Positions 48,074 through 55,461 are shown, numbered from the stretch's first letter. The stretch is DNA of 62,058 bases from Lonepinella koalarum (GCF_004565475.1 NZ_SRHX01000011.1:1-62058); one strand, 5' to 3'. Program-made: numbers and translations. Notes: generated by a model from the sequence alone, not told the origin.

Positions 48074-50347
48074 TTACTTATCCTGTCCACTGGTCGGTTG
48101 TGTTCCTGCCGATTTTCCTTGTTGTATTTGCACTTGTGGGGTTTTTACCACGGTGGTGGGCTTGTTGGCAGTGGGCGGATTTTGCCCTGCCTTGCCTTGT
48201 GGCGGATTGCCTTGAGCTTGTTGTTGCTGTTGCTGATTTTGTTGTAAACGTTGCAACACCGCTTCTCTCGGGCCGTCCATTACCACTGCCCCATTGTCTA
48301 CCACAATCACTCGATCCACAATTTTCAACACTTGGGTGCGATGGGTGACCACAATCAGGGTGCGGTTGCGAACCCATTGGGCAAGGGCATTTAACACCTG
48401 ATCTTCCGTGCCTTGGTCTAAGCTGTTAGTGGGCTCATCTAGCAACACCACTCTCGGATCTTTCAAGGTTAAGCGAGATAACGCCACCACTTGTTTTTGT
48501 CCGCCTGACAGCCCCTGACCGTTTTCCCCCAATGGCATGTCCAATCCCCGTGGATGCCCTTTGATTAAGCGATCCAAGCCGAAACGTTGCAGGGCGGCGA
48601 GTAATTGCTGATCGGTGGTGAAACTGTCGGTCATGGCAATATTCATGTTTTCCCGTAGCGTGCCTAAAAACAAGCGTGGCGATTGCCCGAGCATGGTCAC
48701 TTGACTACGCAAATAATTCGGCTCTAACTGACGCACATCCACGCCGTCTAAGGTCACATTGCCTTGACTGGCTTCATATAAGCCTGAAGCTAGGTTTAAC
48801 AAGGTGGTTTTGCCACTGCCAATCCGTCCCAGAATGGCGACTTTTTCCCCAGGGCGAATTAAAATATTCACATTATTTAACGCTGGCGGCGACTCTTTGG
48901 TGTATTTAAAGCCCACGCCGTTAAATTCAATTTGTCCTTGCACGGAGTCTAAGGTGATATACTTGCGATTTTCGTCCCGTTCAATAGGGCGTTTGACAAT
49001 ATCATCGACCCCTTTGAAGGCTAAACGGGCAGATTGAAAACGGGTAGCAAGCCCTGCGATTTGTCCCAATGGGGCAAGCGCTCGTCCTGATAAAATCACA
49101 CAGGCAATCAATGCCCCCATGGTGATCCGTTCTAACTCGTTTTCGCTGTGGATTAAATAAGTGCCGTATAACACCAAAAATACCGTATTTAACTGTTGCA
49201 ATGCGGTGGAAAAATGCACCACAAAATTGCTTAAATCCTTACTTTTGGTTTGCGATTTGGCAGTTTTTGCCGTATAAAAATCCCAACGTTGCAACGCCCA
49301 GTTGGTGGCGTTATTGGTTTTTAAGGTTTCAATACCCTCCACTGCTTCCACGGCTAAGCCTTGACGTTGCGAACTTTCTCGCATGGATTCGTTAATAAAC
49401 CGAGAAAGCAAGGGTTGCACCGATGCCCCCACTAAAATCACTAGCGGAATAATAATCAACGGCACAATCGCCAGTTTGCCTGCAATTAAGGTCATCACAA
49501 ACACAAACAGCAAAATAAACGGCAAGTCCACCAAGGTGAGCAAGCTGGCACTGGTCATAAACTCTCGCACGGATTCAAAATCCCGCAAGTTATTCGCATA
49601 AGATCCTGATGAAGCAGGTTTGTCCGTCATTTTCAAGGACATCACTCGGCGAAACAGTGCCGAGCTAATAATTAAATCCGCTTTTTTGCCTGCAATATCG
49701 GTTAAATGCCCCCGAATCATTTTGGCAGAAAACTCAAATAAAATCGCCAAAATCACCCCAATACTCAACACCCACAGGGTTTCATAGCTTTTATTGGGGA
49801 TCACTCGGTCATACACATTCATCACATATAACGAGCTGACCAAGGCTAAAAAGTTGATCACAAAAGTCGCCAAAATCACTTGATAATAATAGGATTTAAA
49901 CCGCCAAATGACTTTCCAAAACCACGCCTTACCTAATTGATATTCAGGCAATTCGGAACGAATATCCGCTTCCACTTTCGGTTTAATAAACCAACAATAG
50001 CCGAGATATTGGCTATCTAGTTGAGCGGCTTCAATTTTTTGCTCCAAGCCGTCACTTTGGCGAATGGTGTACACTCGTTGATTTTTATAGCCTTCAATTT
50101 TGGTAATGACAGCGGCTTCTTCGTTTTTCAAAATCACCACTAACGGCACAGAAAGACTGGGAATTTCCGCCAAGGGGCGTTGCGATAATTTATTTTCAAA
50201 ACCATGCACACGCAACACGTCCACCAGTGATGCCAGATTTAACTTATTATTGCGATCCCGCACGGTTTGGGCTGCCAAGGTTTCTTTGGCAATGGGCGCA
50301 CCATGTAGCTTACTGATGAGCTCCAAACTTTCTACAATGTTTTTCAT
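48074..50347 (-). CDS. type I secretion ABC transporter (LapB/HlyB family)
   Basis: A 757-residue exporter ATPase. The N-terminal ~130 residues are a C39-like domain without the catalytic Cys (LHGAPIAKETLAAQ where a peptidase would have a Cys motif), as in transporters of RTX-type adhesins. A six-helix membrane domain follows, then the ATPase with Walker A LGRIGSGKTTLLNL, signature GLSGGQKQVVAL and Walker B VVLLDEPTNSLD. An unusual Gln-rich tail of about 65 residues (LQQNQQQQQQAQ and later GTQPTSGQDK) extends past the normal end. It exports its substrate from the cytosol in one step. Confidence 0.93.
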   Translation of the reverse strand: MKNIVESLELISKLHGAPIAKETLAAQTVRDRNNKLNLASLVDVLRVHGFENKLSQRPLAEIPSLSVPLVVILKNEEAAVITKIEGYKNQRVYTIRQSDGLEQKIEAAQLDSQYLGYCWFIKPKVEADIRSELPEYQLGKAWFWKVIWRFKSYYYQVILATFVINFLALVSSLYVMNVYDRVIPNKSYETLWVLSIGVILAILFEFSAKMIRGHLTDIAGKKADLIISSALFRRVMSLKMTDKPASSGSYANNLRDFESVREFMTSASLLTLVDLPFILLFVFVMTLIAGKLAIVPLIIIPLVILVGASVQPLLSRFINESMRESSQRQGLAVEAVEGIETLKTNNATNWALQRWDFYTAKTAKSQTKSKDLSNFVVHFSTALQQLNTVFLVLYGTYLIHSENELERITMGALIACVILSGRALAPLGQIAGLATRFQSARLAFKGVDDIVKRPIERDENRKYITLDSVQGQIEFNGVGFKYTKESPPALNNVNILIRPGEKVAILGRIGSGKTTLLNLASGLYEASQGNVTLDGVDVRQLEPNYLRSQVTMLGQSPRLFLGTLRENMNIAMTDSFTTDQQLLAALQRFGLDRLIKGHPRGLDMPLGENGQGLSGGQKQVVALSRLTLKDPRVVLLDEPTNSLDQGTEDQVLNALAQWVRNRTLIVVTHRTQVLKIVDRVIVVDNGAVVMDGPREAVLQRLQQNQQQQQQAQGNPPQGKAGQNPPTANKPTTVVKTPQVQIQQGKSAGTQPTSGQDK

Positions 50348-50350
50348 GTT

Positions 50351-51610
50351 TTATAATCCTTTTAAGCTCACCACGCCAGCCCAGTTAGACAACTGAGCTT
50401 GAGCCACTAAATAGGCTAACACCGCCTCACGATAATCGCCTTTGGCAGCGGCTTGGGATATTTGCACATTCGACAGCGTTTGATGCGCATCCAGCACATC
50501 AATTAACGAACGGCGTGAAATTTGAAATTGATCTTGATAAATCACCACCACATTGCGTTGCGACTGAATTTGTTGAGCAGACACTTTTAAATAATTCAAA
50601 CTTTGCTGCATACTGATTTCCGCTGTTTGCGAATTTTCCTGCATAGAACGTCCAATTTCCGTCATTTTGGCTTTCGCCGCTTCCACAGAATACAAATCTT
50701 GCACGCCCGAATAATAAGTGGCAGGGTCAAAGAAATTCCACGACACATTCACACTGGCTTCATAACCACCATGACGATCGGTTTCTGCCACCAAATTAAT
50801 GGACGGTAAACGCTTGGCTTTGGAGGCTTTTTGTTGTGCTTGTGCCCGCTGCATTTCCGCTTGTTGGGCTAAATAACTGGGATTTTGTTGCTCCAGCGTT
50901 GAGGTGTATTTGGCTTTTAAAATCTCAGGGGTAATATTGGCGAAAGGATCGCTTAATTGCGCAGGATTGAGCTGATAGCCCGTATAACGGCTTAATTGGC
51001 TCAGTGAGGTTTCCAAAATACGCTGTTGCCCCACCAAATTAGATTGGGCTTGCAAATAACGGGATTCCGCTTCCACGGTTTCGGATTCACGCCCTGGGTC
51101 ATGGGAGGCAATCACCTTTAATTCATTTAAAATCTTGGCGTAAGACTGCATACTTTCTTGATACACCGCAATATATTCTTTGGCGCGCAAAGCATTTAAA
51201 TAAATTTGCCCCACTTCACGCCCTAATTGCTCACGGGTTTCGTCATATTTGTGTTCCGCATAGCGTTGACCTTGTTTATCCCGCTCCACGGAATTGGAAA
51301 TTTCTCCCCAAGAATATAAATTCACGCTGGCTTGTAGGGTGTTATGACTGGTATTACTGCGAGTATAATGATCATTATAACGGCTCGCCATTTTTTGTTT
51401 GGTGGCAACGCCGACCACGGGCCAATGCCCCGCTTGAGAAATTTTCACCTGTGTATTGGCAATATCAATATTGGCTTTGGCTTCCTGAATAAGCGGGTCG
51501 CCTTTCATCGCCGCTTGCATAATTTCTTTCAAACCACCTTGTTGTGCCACACTCGGCAAACTCACCGCCGCAACCAACAACGCAAAGCAAGATTTCATCA
51601 ATGTTTTCAT
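50351..51610 (-). CDS. TolC-family outer-membrane channel for type I secretion
   Basis: A 419-residue protein with a signal peptide (SCFALLVAAVSLPSVAQ) and the two repeated helical arms of the TolC fold (LKEIMQAAMKGDPLIQEAKA near the start; SLIDVLDAHQTLSNVQISQA near the end). It lies at the head of the exporter operon, 3 nt before the ABC gene, so it is probably the dedicated outer-membrane partner. ATG at 51610 or 51598. Confidence 0.9.
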   Translation of the reverse strand: MKTLMKSCFALLVAAVSLPSVAQQGGLKEIMQAAMKGDPLIQEAKANIDIANTQVKISQAGHWPVVGVATKQKMASRYNDHYTRSNTSHNTLQASVNLYSWGEISNSVERDKQGQRYAEHKYDETREQLGREVGQIYLNALRAKEYIAVYQESMQSYAKILNELKVIASHDPGRESETVEAESRYLQAQSNLVGQQRILETSLSQLSRYTGYQLNPAQLSDPFANITPEILKAKYTSTLEQQNPSYLAQQAEMQRAQAQQKASKAKRLPSINLVAETDRHGGYEASVNVSWNFFDPATYYSGVQDLYSVEAAKAKMTEIGRSMQENSQTAEISMQQSLNYLKVSAQQIQSQRNVVVIYQDQFQISRRSLIDVLDAHQTLSNVQISQAAAKGDYREAVLAYLVAQAQLSNWAGVVSLKGL

Positions 51611-51621
51611 ATAAAAATTAC

Positions 51622-51650
51622 GTTCTAATTAATCAAAAATAAAAGGTCAA
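51622..51650 (-). promoter_or_regulatory. candidate promoter of the type I secretion operon
   Basis: On the minus strand TTGACC (51645-51650), 17 nt and TAGAAC (51622-51627) stand just before the TolC-like gene. It is the best pair in the 150-nt gap and suggests the exporter is transcribed apart from the adhesin 4 kb away. Confidence 0.5.
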
Positions 51651-51761
51651 CAGACCCTAACGCCAGTCATTCTACGAGATTAAAAATAAAAAACAATATT
51701 TCATTCTATAAAAACCTAAAAGTAGATAAAATAGGCGTAAATTTCACCGCAGTTTTACCAA

Positions 51762-52135
51762 TCAATCTCTCTCACGTTCATAAATGCGTTGCAGTTTTTC
51801 GTCCAAAGTTAGCAGTTGCAACCCATGTACTTTGGCAGTGGCGAGAATTAGGGCATCGGGCAGTTTGATTTTGTGGCGTCTGCGGATTTGTATGCAATGG
51901 TTAATCACGGTTTTGCTGACATCAAGACAAGTCAAATCGGACAGCAAAAATGAAGCTCTCGTTCCGCTTTGTCTGTAATCCCTTGAAAACCAAACACTTC
52001 GGCATAAGCAATGTCGCTGTAAGCACATTCATCTGCTCGCAAATGATACCACTTGATTATCTCAAAAATTTGCCGATTGTGGGCGTGCCATTGAATCACA
52101 AAGCAGGTATCCAGTAAATATTTAATCCCACTCAT
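51762..52135 (-). pseudogene. PIN-domain (VapC-like) toxin, frameshifted
   Basis: From the ATG at 52135 the frame encodes the start of a PIN-domain RNase toxin (MSGIKYLLDTCFVIQWHAH; catalytic Asp in LLDTC) as far as KAERELHF. A second frame then continues with LLSDLTCLDVSKTVINHCI, KLPDALILATA and GLQLLTLDEKL to 51762. The break is at a 5-T run near 51950; six T would join HF directly to LLSDL. The start overlaps the upstream antitoxin remnant by 14 nt, a normal toxin-antitoxin layout. As written the product is truncated. Confidence 0.8.
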
Positions 52136-52226
52136 CACGCAAGGCTCTCTGAATGGTTAAACCATCTCCTAAAATGCTGGGGTTTTGATGGATAATGCCC
52201 TTAAATTTAGCCGTTGGGATTAGTGT
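52122..52226 (-). pseudogene. antitoxin remnant upstream of the PIN gene
   Basis: The minus strand has an open stretch ending GIIHQNPSILGDGLTIQRAL then RDEWD and a stop at 52122-52124, overlapping the PIN-gene start. It reads like the C-terminal half of a VapB/Phd-type antitoxin. No start codon is available before an in-frame stop near 52248, and the promoter-like element abuts it, so its 5' half seems to be deleted. Confidence 0.6.
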
Positions 52227-52251
52227 AGTATAAGCAAATGTGGATTTTCAA
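52222..52251 (-). promoter_or_regulatory. toxin-antitoxin promoter, copy 1 of 3
   Basis: TTGAAA (52246-52251), 18 nt, TACACT (52222-52227) on the minus strand. The 18-base stretch TTGAAAATCCACATTTGC here recurs before the VapB gene (55720-55749), and about 50 bases upstream of it resemble the DNA before the BrnT gene (54126-54154). Confidence 0.6.
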
Positions 52252-52290
52252 GCCGTTATCAGGGTTCACATGACAGGTTTCAGACAGCAA

Positions 52291-52322
52291 AAAAACCGCC
52301 ACTCTTTCAGGCTACGGTTTTT
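52291..52322 (-). terminator. terminator of the KilA-N remnant
   Basis: AAAAACCG (52291-52298) and CGGTTTTT (52315-52322) pair in an 8-bp stem with a 16-nt loop; on the minus strand the tail is a run of T. Confidence 0.65.
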
Positions 52323-52356
52323 ATCAACCTACCCCAACACTTCCCTTAACACATTA

Positions 52357-52632
52357 CTACTCACGCTTTTTCAATTCTCTAACTGCCTTAGTTTTTAATA
52401 AAGAATTCATTTGTGAAATGGCTAGGCGGTTTAGGATAAGTAAACGTTGTTGTTGGTTGATGTTTTGTTCAATCAATAAGACGTTTTGGGTTTCTAAACT
52501 TTTGATTAACTTTTAATTGTGGCGAATTCGCCATAATTAAAATTGGGGTTGTTCAGTTGCTCCCAAATGCCGATATATTCTAGCGTATTGCGGTTGCGTA
52601 GCCAGTCGCTGATGAAAATCTCACACTCCTTT
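52357..52632 (-). pseudogene. KilA-N family protein remnant with internal deletion
   Basis: On the minus strand FISDWLRNRNTLEYIGIWEQ, then LNNPNFNYGEFATIK is the characteristic N-terminal part of KilA-N DNA-binding proteins. It stops (near 52521) and another frame continues SLETQNVLLIEQNINQQQRL, ILNRLAISQMNSL and LKTKAVRELKKRE to a TAG at 52357, the usual C-terminal helix. The middle of the protein is missing and no start remains, so this is a relic of a phage- or plasmid-type gene. Confidence 0.7.
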
Positions 52633-52786
52633 CATTTATCCAGTTTTTCCCTCCATCTTAAACTGCTATAATCCATACCCAATTATTCCTAACTATGTTT
52701 TTACCCCCATGAAACTTGATAAACAAAGTGCTTTTCCACCCTTTCAGTTAAATGGGTGTCACTATGATTTATCGCATTTAAATGCG
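52628..52786 (+). repeat. 159-bp direct repeat, copy A (promoter plus first 26 codons)
   Basis: 52628-52786 and 54200-54358 are identical except for four bases, all upstream of the ATG. Each copy contains an extended -10 promoter (TGCTATAAT at 52664-52672 in copy A), a 5-codon mini-ORF and the first 78 coding bases of a paralogous gene. Similarity drops abruptly after codon 26. Confidence 0.9.
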
Positions 52787-53290
52787 TTTTATTGGGTGTT
52801 TCGTCAAGCGGCGAAAGGAGTACTAGGGGAGAAAATTTACCGTTGTGTGATTGAGTTTAGTCATCATTGTTTTAGCAAAAGTCCGAATATTCACAAGGGT
52901 GAAACGCTGGCTGATTATGATAAAAGTCTGCATTATGTTACGGACAAGGAAACTCGCATTTTTGATATGCAACGTTATCATTTATCACAACAATTGCCTG
53001 CTATTTTACGCAATATGGATAAGCAAAAATGCTATTTTACGTCTGCTGATGATAAGTTTATGACGGTGTCTTTGCAACAACTTGACGGTTCAATGATTGA
53101 TTATGAAATCTATTTTTCTTTAAAGAAATCAAAAAAATATGATGTGCATATTTTTATCAATAGTGCTTATGCCAGAGATGAACAATATAAACATCAACAA
53201 GGACAACGCCCAATTAGACGTAAGCCGATTTCTTTTTTTGTACTACTACATAATACGCTAGCGAATAAGAAAATAAAACGCCCTAAATAA
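52709..53290 (+). CDS. uncharacterised protein, paralogue 1 of a protein-small RNA pair
   Basis: A 193-residue protein I do not recognise. No signal peptide or membrane segment is visible, so it is probably cytoplasmic. Its first 26 residues (MKLDKQSAFPPFQLNG... HLNA) are identical to the protein at 54281-54820; the rest is homologous but diverged. Residues shared by both: His53-Cys54-Phe55, Lys80-Glu81-x-Arg83, Arg89-Tyr90, Leu96-Pro97, His147, Ser152-Ala153-Tyr154, Lys172-Pro173, Phe176-Phe177, His181-Asn182. Conserved His, Arg and Tyr would suit a nuclease, but this is speculation. There is no Shine-Dalgarno; instead a mini-ORF (ATG TTT TTA CCC CCA TGA) overlaps the ATG in ATGA, suggesting translational coupling. 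A convergent small RNA gene follows immediately. Confidence 0.75.
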   Translation: MKLDKQSAFPPFQLNGCHYDLSHLNAFYWVFRQAAKGVLGEKIYRCVIEFSHHCFSKSPNIHKGETLADYDKSLHYVTDKETRIFDMQRYHLSQQLPAILRNMDKQKCYFTSADDKFMTVSLQQLDGSMIDYEIYFSLKKSKKYDVHIFINSAYARDEQYKHQQGQRPIRRKPISFFVLLHNTLANKKIKRPK

Positions 53291-53414
53291 AACAAAGCCC
53301 CACCATTGCTGATAGGGCTTGTACAGAAACCGCTTTATAACCGCACTTGGGCGAGTAACCAAAAGGTTGGGCAAACGCTGGGAAATCCCATTTCTGCTTA
53401 TACGTTTTGTTGAT
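53284..53414 (-). ncRNA. candidate small structured RNA 1, convergent to paralogue 1
   Basis: Minus strand: promoter TTGCAA (53445-53450), 18 nt, TAAAAT (53421-53426); start expected near 53414. The RNA would be about 131 nt and ends in an 11-bp stem (AAGCCCUAUCA with UGGUGGGGCUU) closed by a GCAA tetraloop and followed by UGUUUUAUUU. Internal hairpins: AAACG/CGUUU enclosing UGGGA/UCCCA, then AACC-UUUU-GGUU. No convincing reading frame. It aligns with the RNA at 54826-54961, including the blocks CAACCUUU and GCGGUUUCUG near the 3' end, with paired changes in the stems. The terminator abuts the stop codon of the protein gene. Confidence 0.6.
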
Positions 53415-53500
53415 GTTTGTATTTTAATACAAATCAATCCTTTTTTGCAAGGGAAAGTGTAACCCACAAAAAATTACAGCATTTCACCGCGGTTTACTTC

Positions 53501-53776
53501 CTACCCCAACACCGCTCTTAACACATTATTCGCACGTTGGCGGTCTTGGCTGTTGTTGTGTTGAATAATAAGGTTGATGACATCGGGGTCAAAAAATGCT
53601 TCTATTTCACCGTGGTGTGCCTTGTGGATTTTTTGGGCGAATTTGAATTGTCCACGCACTGCACCTTGCCAGTCGCCGTCATCAGGTGCATCGGGGTCGG
53701 ATAAATCTATGGGGTATTTTGCCAAGGCATTTAATTCTGCTTGCATTTTTGGGGTGAGTGTAGGTTTAGTAGGCAT
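53501..53776 (-). CDS. brnA: BrnA-like antitoxin
   Basis: A 91-residue protein starting at the ATG at 53776 (AGAAGGAG upstream): MPTKPTLTPKMQAELNALAK, then a small acidic region and a C-terminal part FFDPDVINLIIQHNNSQDRQ that resembles antitoxin DNA-binding and tail segments. It overlaps the end of the BrnT-like gene by 11 nt and is second in the operon, the standard BrnTA order. Its assignment rests mainly on the neighbour. Confidence 0.7.
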   Translation of the reverse strand: MPTKPTLTPKMQAELNALAKYPIDLSDPDAPDDGDWQGAVRGQFKFAQKIHKAHHGEIEAFFDPDVINLIIQHNNSQDRQRANNVLRAVLG

Positions 53777-54083
53777 GGTAATACTCCTTCTCTTCTTTGC
53801 TTTCGGCTCGGCGAGCGGAAATAATGCGAATGTATTCTTTACCGCCGGGGTGATGGTTTTCGTACAAATGGACAATAAACACCACAATCAAGCTGTTTTC
53901 AATGCGTGCCAAGGTTTTAAAACGTTGTTCACCGTCTACAATTTTATGCGGTTTGGTGAGTGCATTGGGGTCAAAAAAGGCAAAATGTGCGGTTTCAAAC
54001 GATAATTTGTGTTTTTGCAAATTGGTTTGGGCTTTGTTGTCGTCCCATTCAAAAATCACATCATTATATTCAATATACGCCAT
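53766..54083 (-). CDS. brnT: BrnT-like ribonuclease toxin
   Basis: A 105-residue BrnT-family toxin: VIFEWDDNKAQTNLQKHKLS near the start (the family pattern FEWDxxKxxxNxxKHxxSF), then FFDPNAL and the C-terminal EYIRIISARRAESKEEKEYY. BrnT folds like RelE and cleaves RNA when not bound by BrnA. I prefer the ATG at 54083 to a GTG 15 nt upstream. It has a strong promoter (54126-54154). Confidence 0.9.
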   Translation of the reverse strand: MAYIEYNDVIFEWDDNKAQTNLQKHKLSFETAHFAFFDPNALTKPHKIVDGEQRFKTLARIENSLIVVFIVHLYENHHPGGKEYIRIISARRAESKEEKEYYHAY

Positions 54084-54125
54084 TTTGTTGTATCTCACAG
54101 GGCTAAAAGTATACTTAGTGGTTTG

Positions 54126-54154
54126 ATTATAATGGATTGATTTTGTATTTTCAA
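54126..54154 (-). promoter_or_regulatory. brnTA promoter, copy 2 of 3 of the shared toxin-antitoxin promoter region
   Basis: Minus strand: TTGAAA (54149-54154), 17 nt and a perfect TATAAT (54126-54131). The DNA just upstream (54155-54200, with GAAACCTGT and CCTGATAGTGGC blocks) matches that upstream of the PIN-gene promoter (52252-52290). Confidence 0.75.
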
Positions 54155-54199
54155 GCCACTATCAGGGGGCAGACAACAGGTTTCAAACGGCAGAAAAAA

Positions 54200-54358
54200 C
54201 CTTTCATTTATCCAGTTTTTCACTCAATCTTAACCTGCTATAATCCATACCCAATTATTCCTAACCATGTTTTTACCCCCATGAAACTTGATAAACAAAG
54301 TGCTTTTCCACCCTTTCAGTTAAATGGGTGTCACTATGATTTATCGCATTTAAATGCA
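54200..54358 (+). repeat. 159-bp direct repeat, copy B
   Basis: Second copy of the repeat at 52628-52786 (four differences). It carries the promoter (TATAAT at 54239-54244), the mini-ORF and the first 26 codons of paralogue 2. Recombination between copies A and B would delete 1,572 bp containing paralogue 1's body, its small RNA and brnTA. Confidence 0.9.
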
Positions 54359-54820
54359 CATATTGTGGATTATGTTCAGCCTGCTTTGGGGCAAAAAACA
54401 GCGATGACTTATCGTTTTTATGTCAGCTATTCTATGCACTGTTTTACTAAGGCTTATGCTCATCAAAGTGAAGCGGAAAAACAAGCGTTGATGTATGTAG
54501 CCGAGAAAGAAGCACGTCCGTTTTGTGTGGAACGTTATCAATTTTCTAAATATTTACCTGATATTATTAAAAATCTTGCCAATGCTAAAATTGGGTTTGC
54601 TGGCTATGATAATTTTGCCACGATTGAAATTATGGACGAGAAGCAAATTAAGCGATTTTATAAGGTGGCGTTTGTAATGTATCGTTTTCAGAAAAAATTA
54701 CGCTTGCATATTTCTAGTGCTTATCCTATTGAAAAATGGGAAAAGTTAAAACCCGTGGGATTTTTTAAGCTAGCACATAATCTATTACAAGGTAAGTCTT
54801 TACCGAAACCTTATCGTTAA
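54281..54820 (+). CDS. uncharacterised protein, paralogue 2 of a protein-small RNA pair
   Basis: A 179-residue protein, same family as 52709-53290; I do not recognise the family. The 26-residue N-terminus is identical to paralogue 1, and the body keeps matching positions: His53-Cys54-Phe55, Lys76-Glu77-x-Arg79, Arg85-Tyr86, Leu92-Pro93, His143, Ser146-Ala147-Tyr148, Lys157-Pro158, Phe161-Phe162, His166-Asn167. No signal peptide or membrane helix. The frame is open upstream to 54137, but that part crosses the promoter, so 54281 is the start. As with paralogue 1 a 5-codon mini-ORF overlaps the ATG and a convergent small RNA gene follows. Confidence 0.75.
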   Translation: MKLDKQSAFPPFQLNGCHYDLSHLNAHIVDYVQPALGQKTAMTYRFYVSYSMHCFTKAYAHQSEAEKQALMYVAEKEARPFCVERYQFSKYLPDIIKNLANAKIGFAGYDNFATIEIMDEKQIKRFYKVAFVMYRFQKKLRLHISSAYPIEKWEKLKPVGFFKLAHNLLQGKSLPKPYR

Positions 54821-54825
54821 ACCCA

Positions 54826-54961
54826 AAATAACAAACCCTGCTAAATTTGCATCTAGCAGGGTTCGCCCAAAAGTTGGGTATCCAGAAACGCCATTACCGG
54901 ACTTTGCCTCGACCATAAAGGTTGCGGAGTGTCTACCTTGCGGTACTCTGTCGCACTCTAT
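54826..54961 (-). ncRNA. candidate small structured RNA 2, convergent to paralogue 2
   Basis: Minus strand: promoter TTGCAA (54991-54996), 17 nt, TAAAAT (54968-54973), start near 54961. The RNA of about 136 nt ends in a perfect 10-bp stem AACCCTGCTA/TAGCAGGGTT (54834-54843, 54854-54863) and a T-rich tail. Internal hairpins: GAGUG/CACUC enclosing UACC-GCAA-GGUA; ACC/GGU in CAACCUUUAUGGU; and CCCAA-CUU-UUGGG, absent from RNA 1. The order of blocks matches RNA 1 and the stems differ by paired changes, which supports a real RNA fold. No reading frame. Confidence 0.62.
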
Positions 54962-55044
54962 TCTTCTATTTTAACCAAGTTGACTAATTTTTGCAAGTGG
55001 TGATAAAAAACCACGATTTTCCACCGCAGTTTTGCAAAAACAGC

Positions 55045-55461
55045 TTATTGAAATGGGTTAATGATACTAATGGGTAAATCTTGAAAATCCTTGGTGTTAC
55101 GGGTTAGTAAAGTGAGTTTATTTGCACTGGCAATTGCGGCAATCCAGCAATCATTTTCAGGGCGTGGATTGGGTGTGTGAAATGTGGCACAAATTCTGCT
55201 TGTTTGCGTATTTATGGTTAAAATCCTGCCTGAAAAAGTAGGCAAAACAAAATGATCAAACCAATTTTGTAGACTTTGAGCTTGCATGGGATCTTTGCGT
55301 TTTTTTAAGGCAATCCCGCGCAATATTTCCATAATCACAATTTCACAGGTATAAAGTTGCGTGATAGGTCGCTGTTTTATCCAGTTCACTACGCCTGTAT
55401 TGGCTTTGCCTGATTTGATTTTGCGAATTTCTGCAATAATATTGCTATCTAATAAATACAT
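55045..55461 (-). CDS. vapC: VapC-type PIN-domain toxin
   Basis: A 138-residue PIN-domain RNase: MYLLDSNIIAEIRK with the first catalytic Asp, CEIVIMEILRGIALKK with the Glu, ENDCWIAAIASANKLTLLTR with the next acidic residues, and TKDFQDL at the end. VapC toxins cut tRNA or rRNA when free of VapB. It shares one base with the antitoxin gene (TAATG at 55461), so the two are coupled. Confidence 0.92.
   Translation of the reverse strand: MYLLDSNIIAEIRKIKSGKANTGVVNWIKQRPITQLYTCEIVIMEILRGIALKKRKDPMQAQSLQNWFDHFVLPTFSGRILTINTQTSRICATFHTPNPRPENDCWIAAIASANKLTLLTRNTKDFQDLPISIINPFQ

Noticed and set aside
54137-54280. Upstream extension of the paralogue-2 gene (48 more residues in frame)
   Set aside because: The extension crosses the repeat's promoter and has no counterpart in paralogue 1; the identical N-terminus and mini-ORF overlap point to 54281.
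54826-54961. RNase P RNA fragment, because of GAGGCAAAGUCCGG in small RNA 2
   Set aside because: Only this short block resembles the RNase P core; the rest, the length and the second copy at 53284-53414 do not fit. An Rfam search would settle it.
52628-54996. Type III toxin-antitoxin (ToxIN) or retron as a ready label for the protein-RNA pairs
   Set aside because: ToxI is a tandem-repeat RNA upstream of and co-transcribed with its toxin; here the RNA is single, convergent and has its own promoter. No reverse transcriptase motif is present, so it is not a retron.
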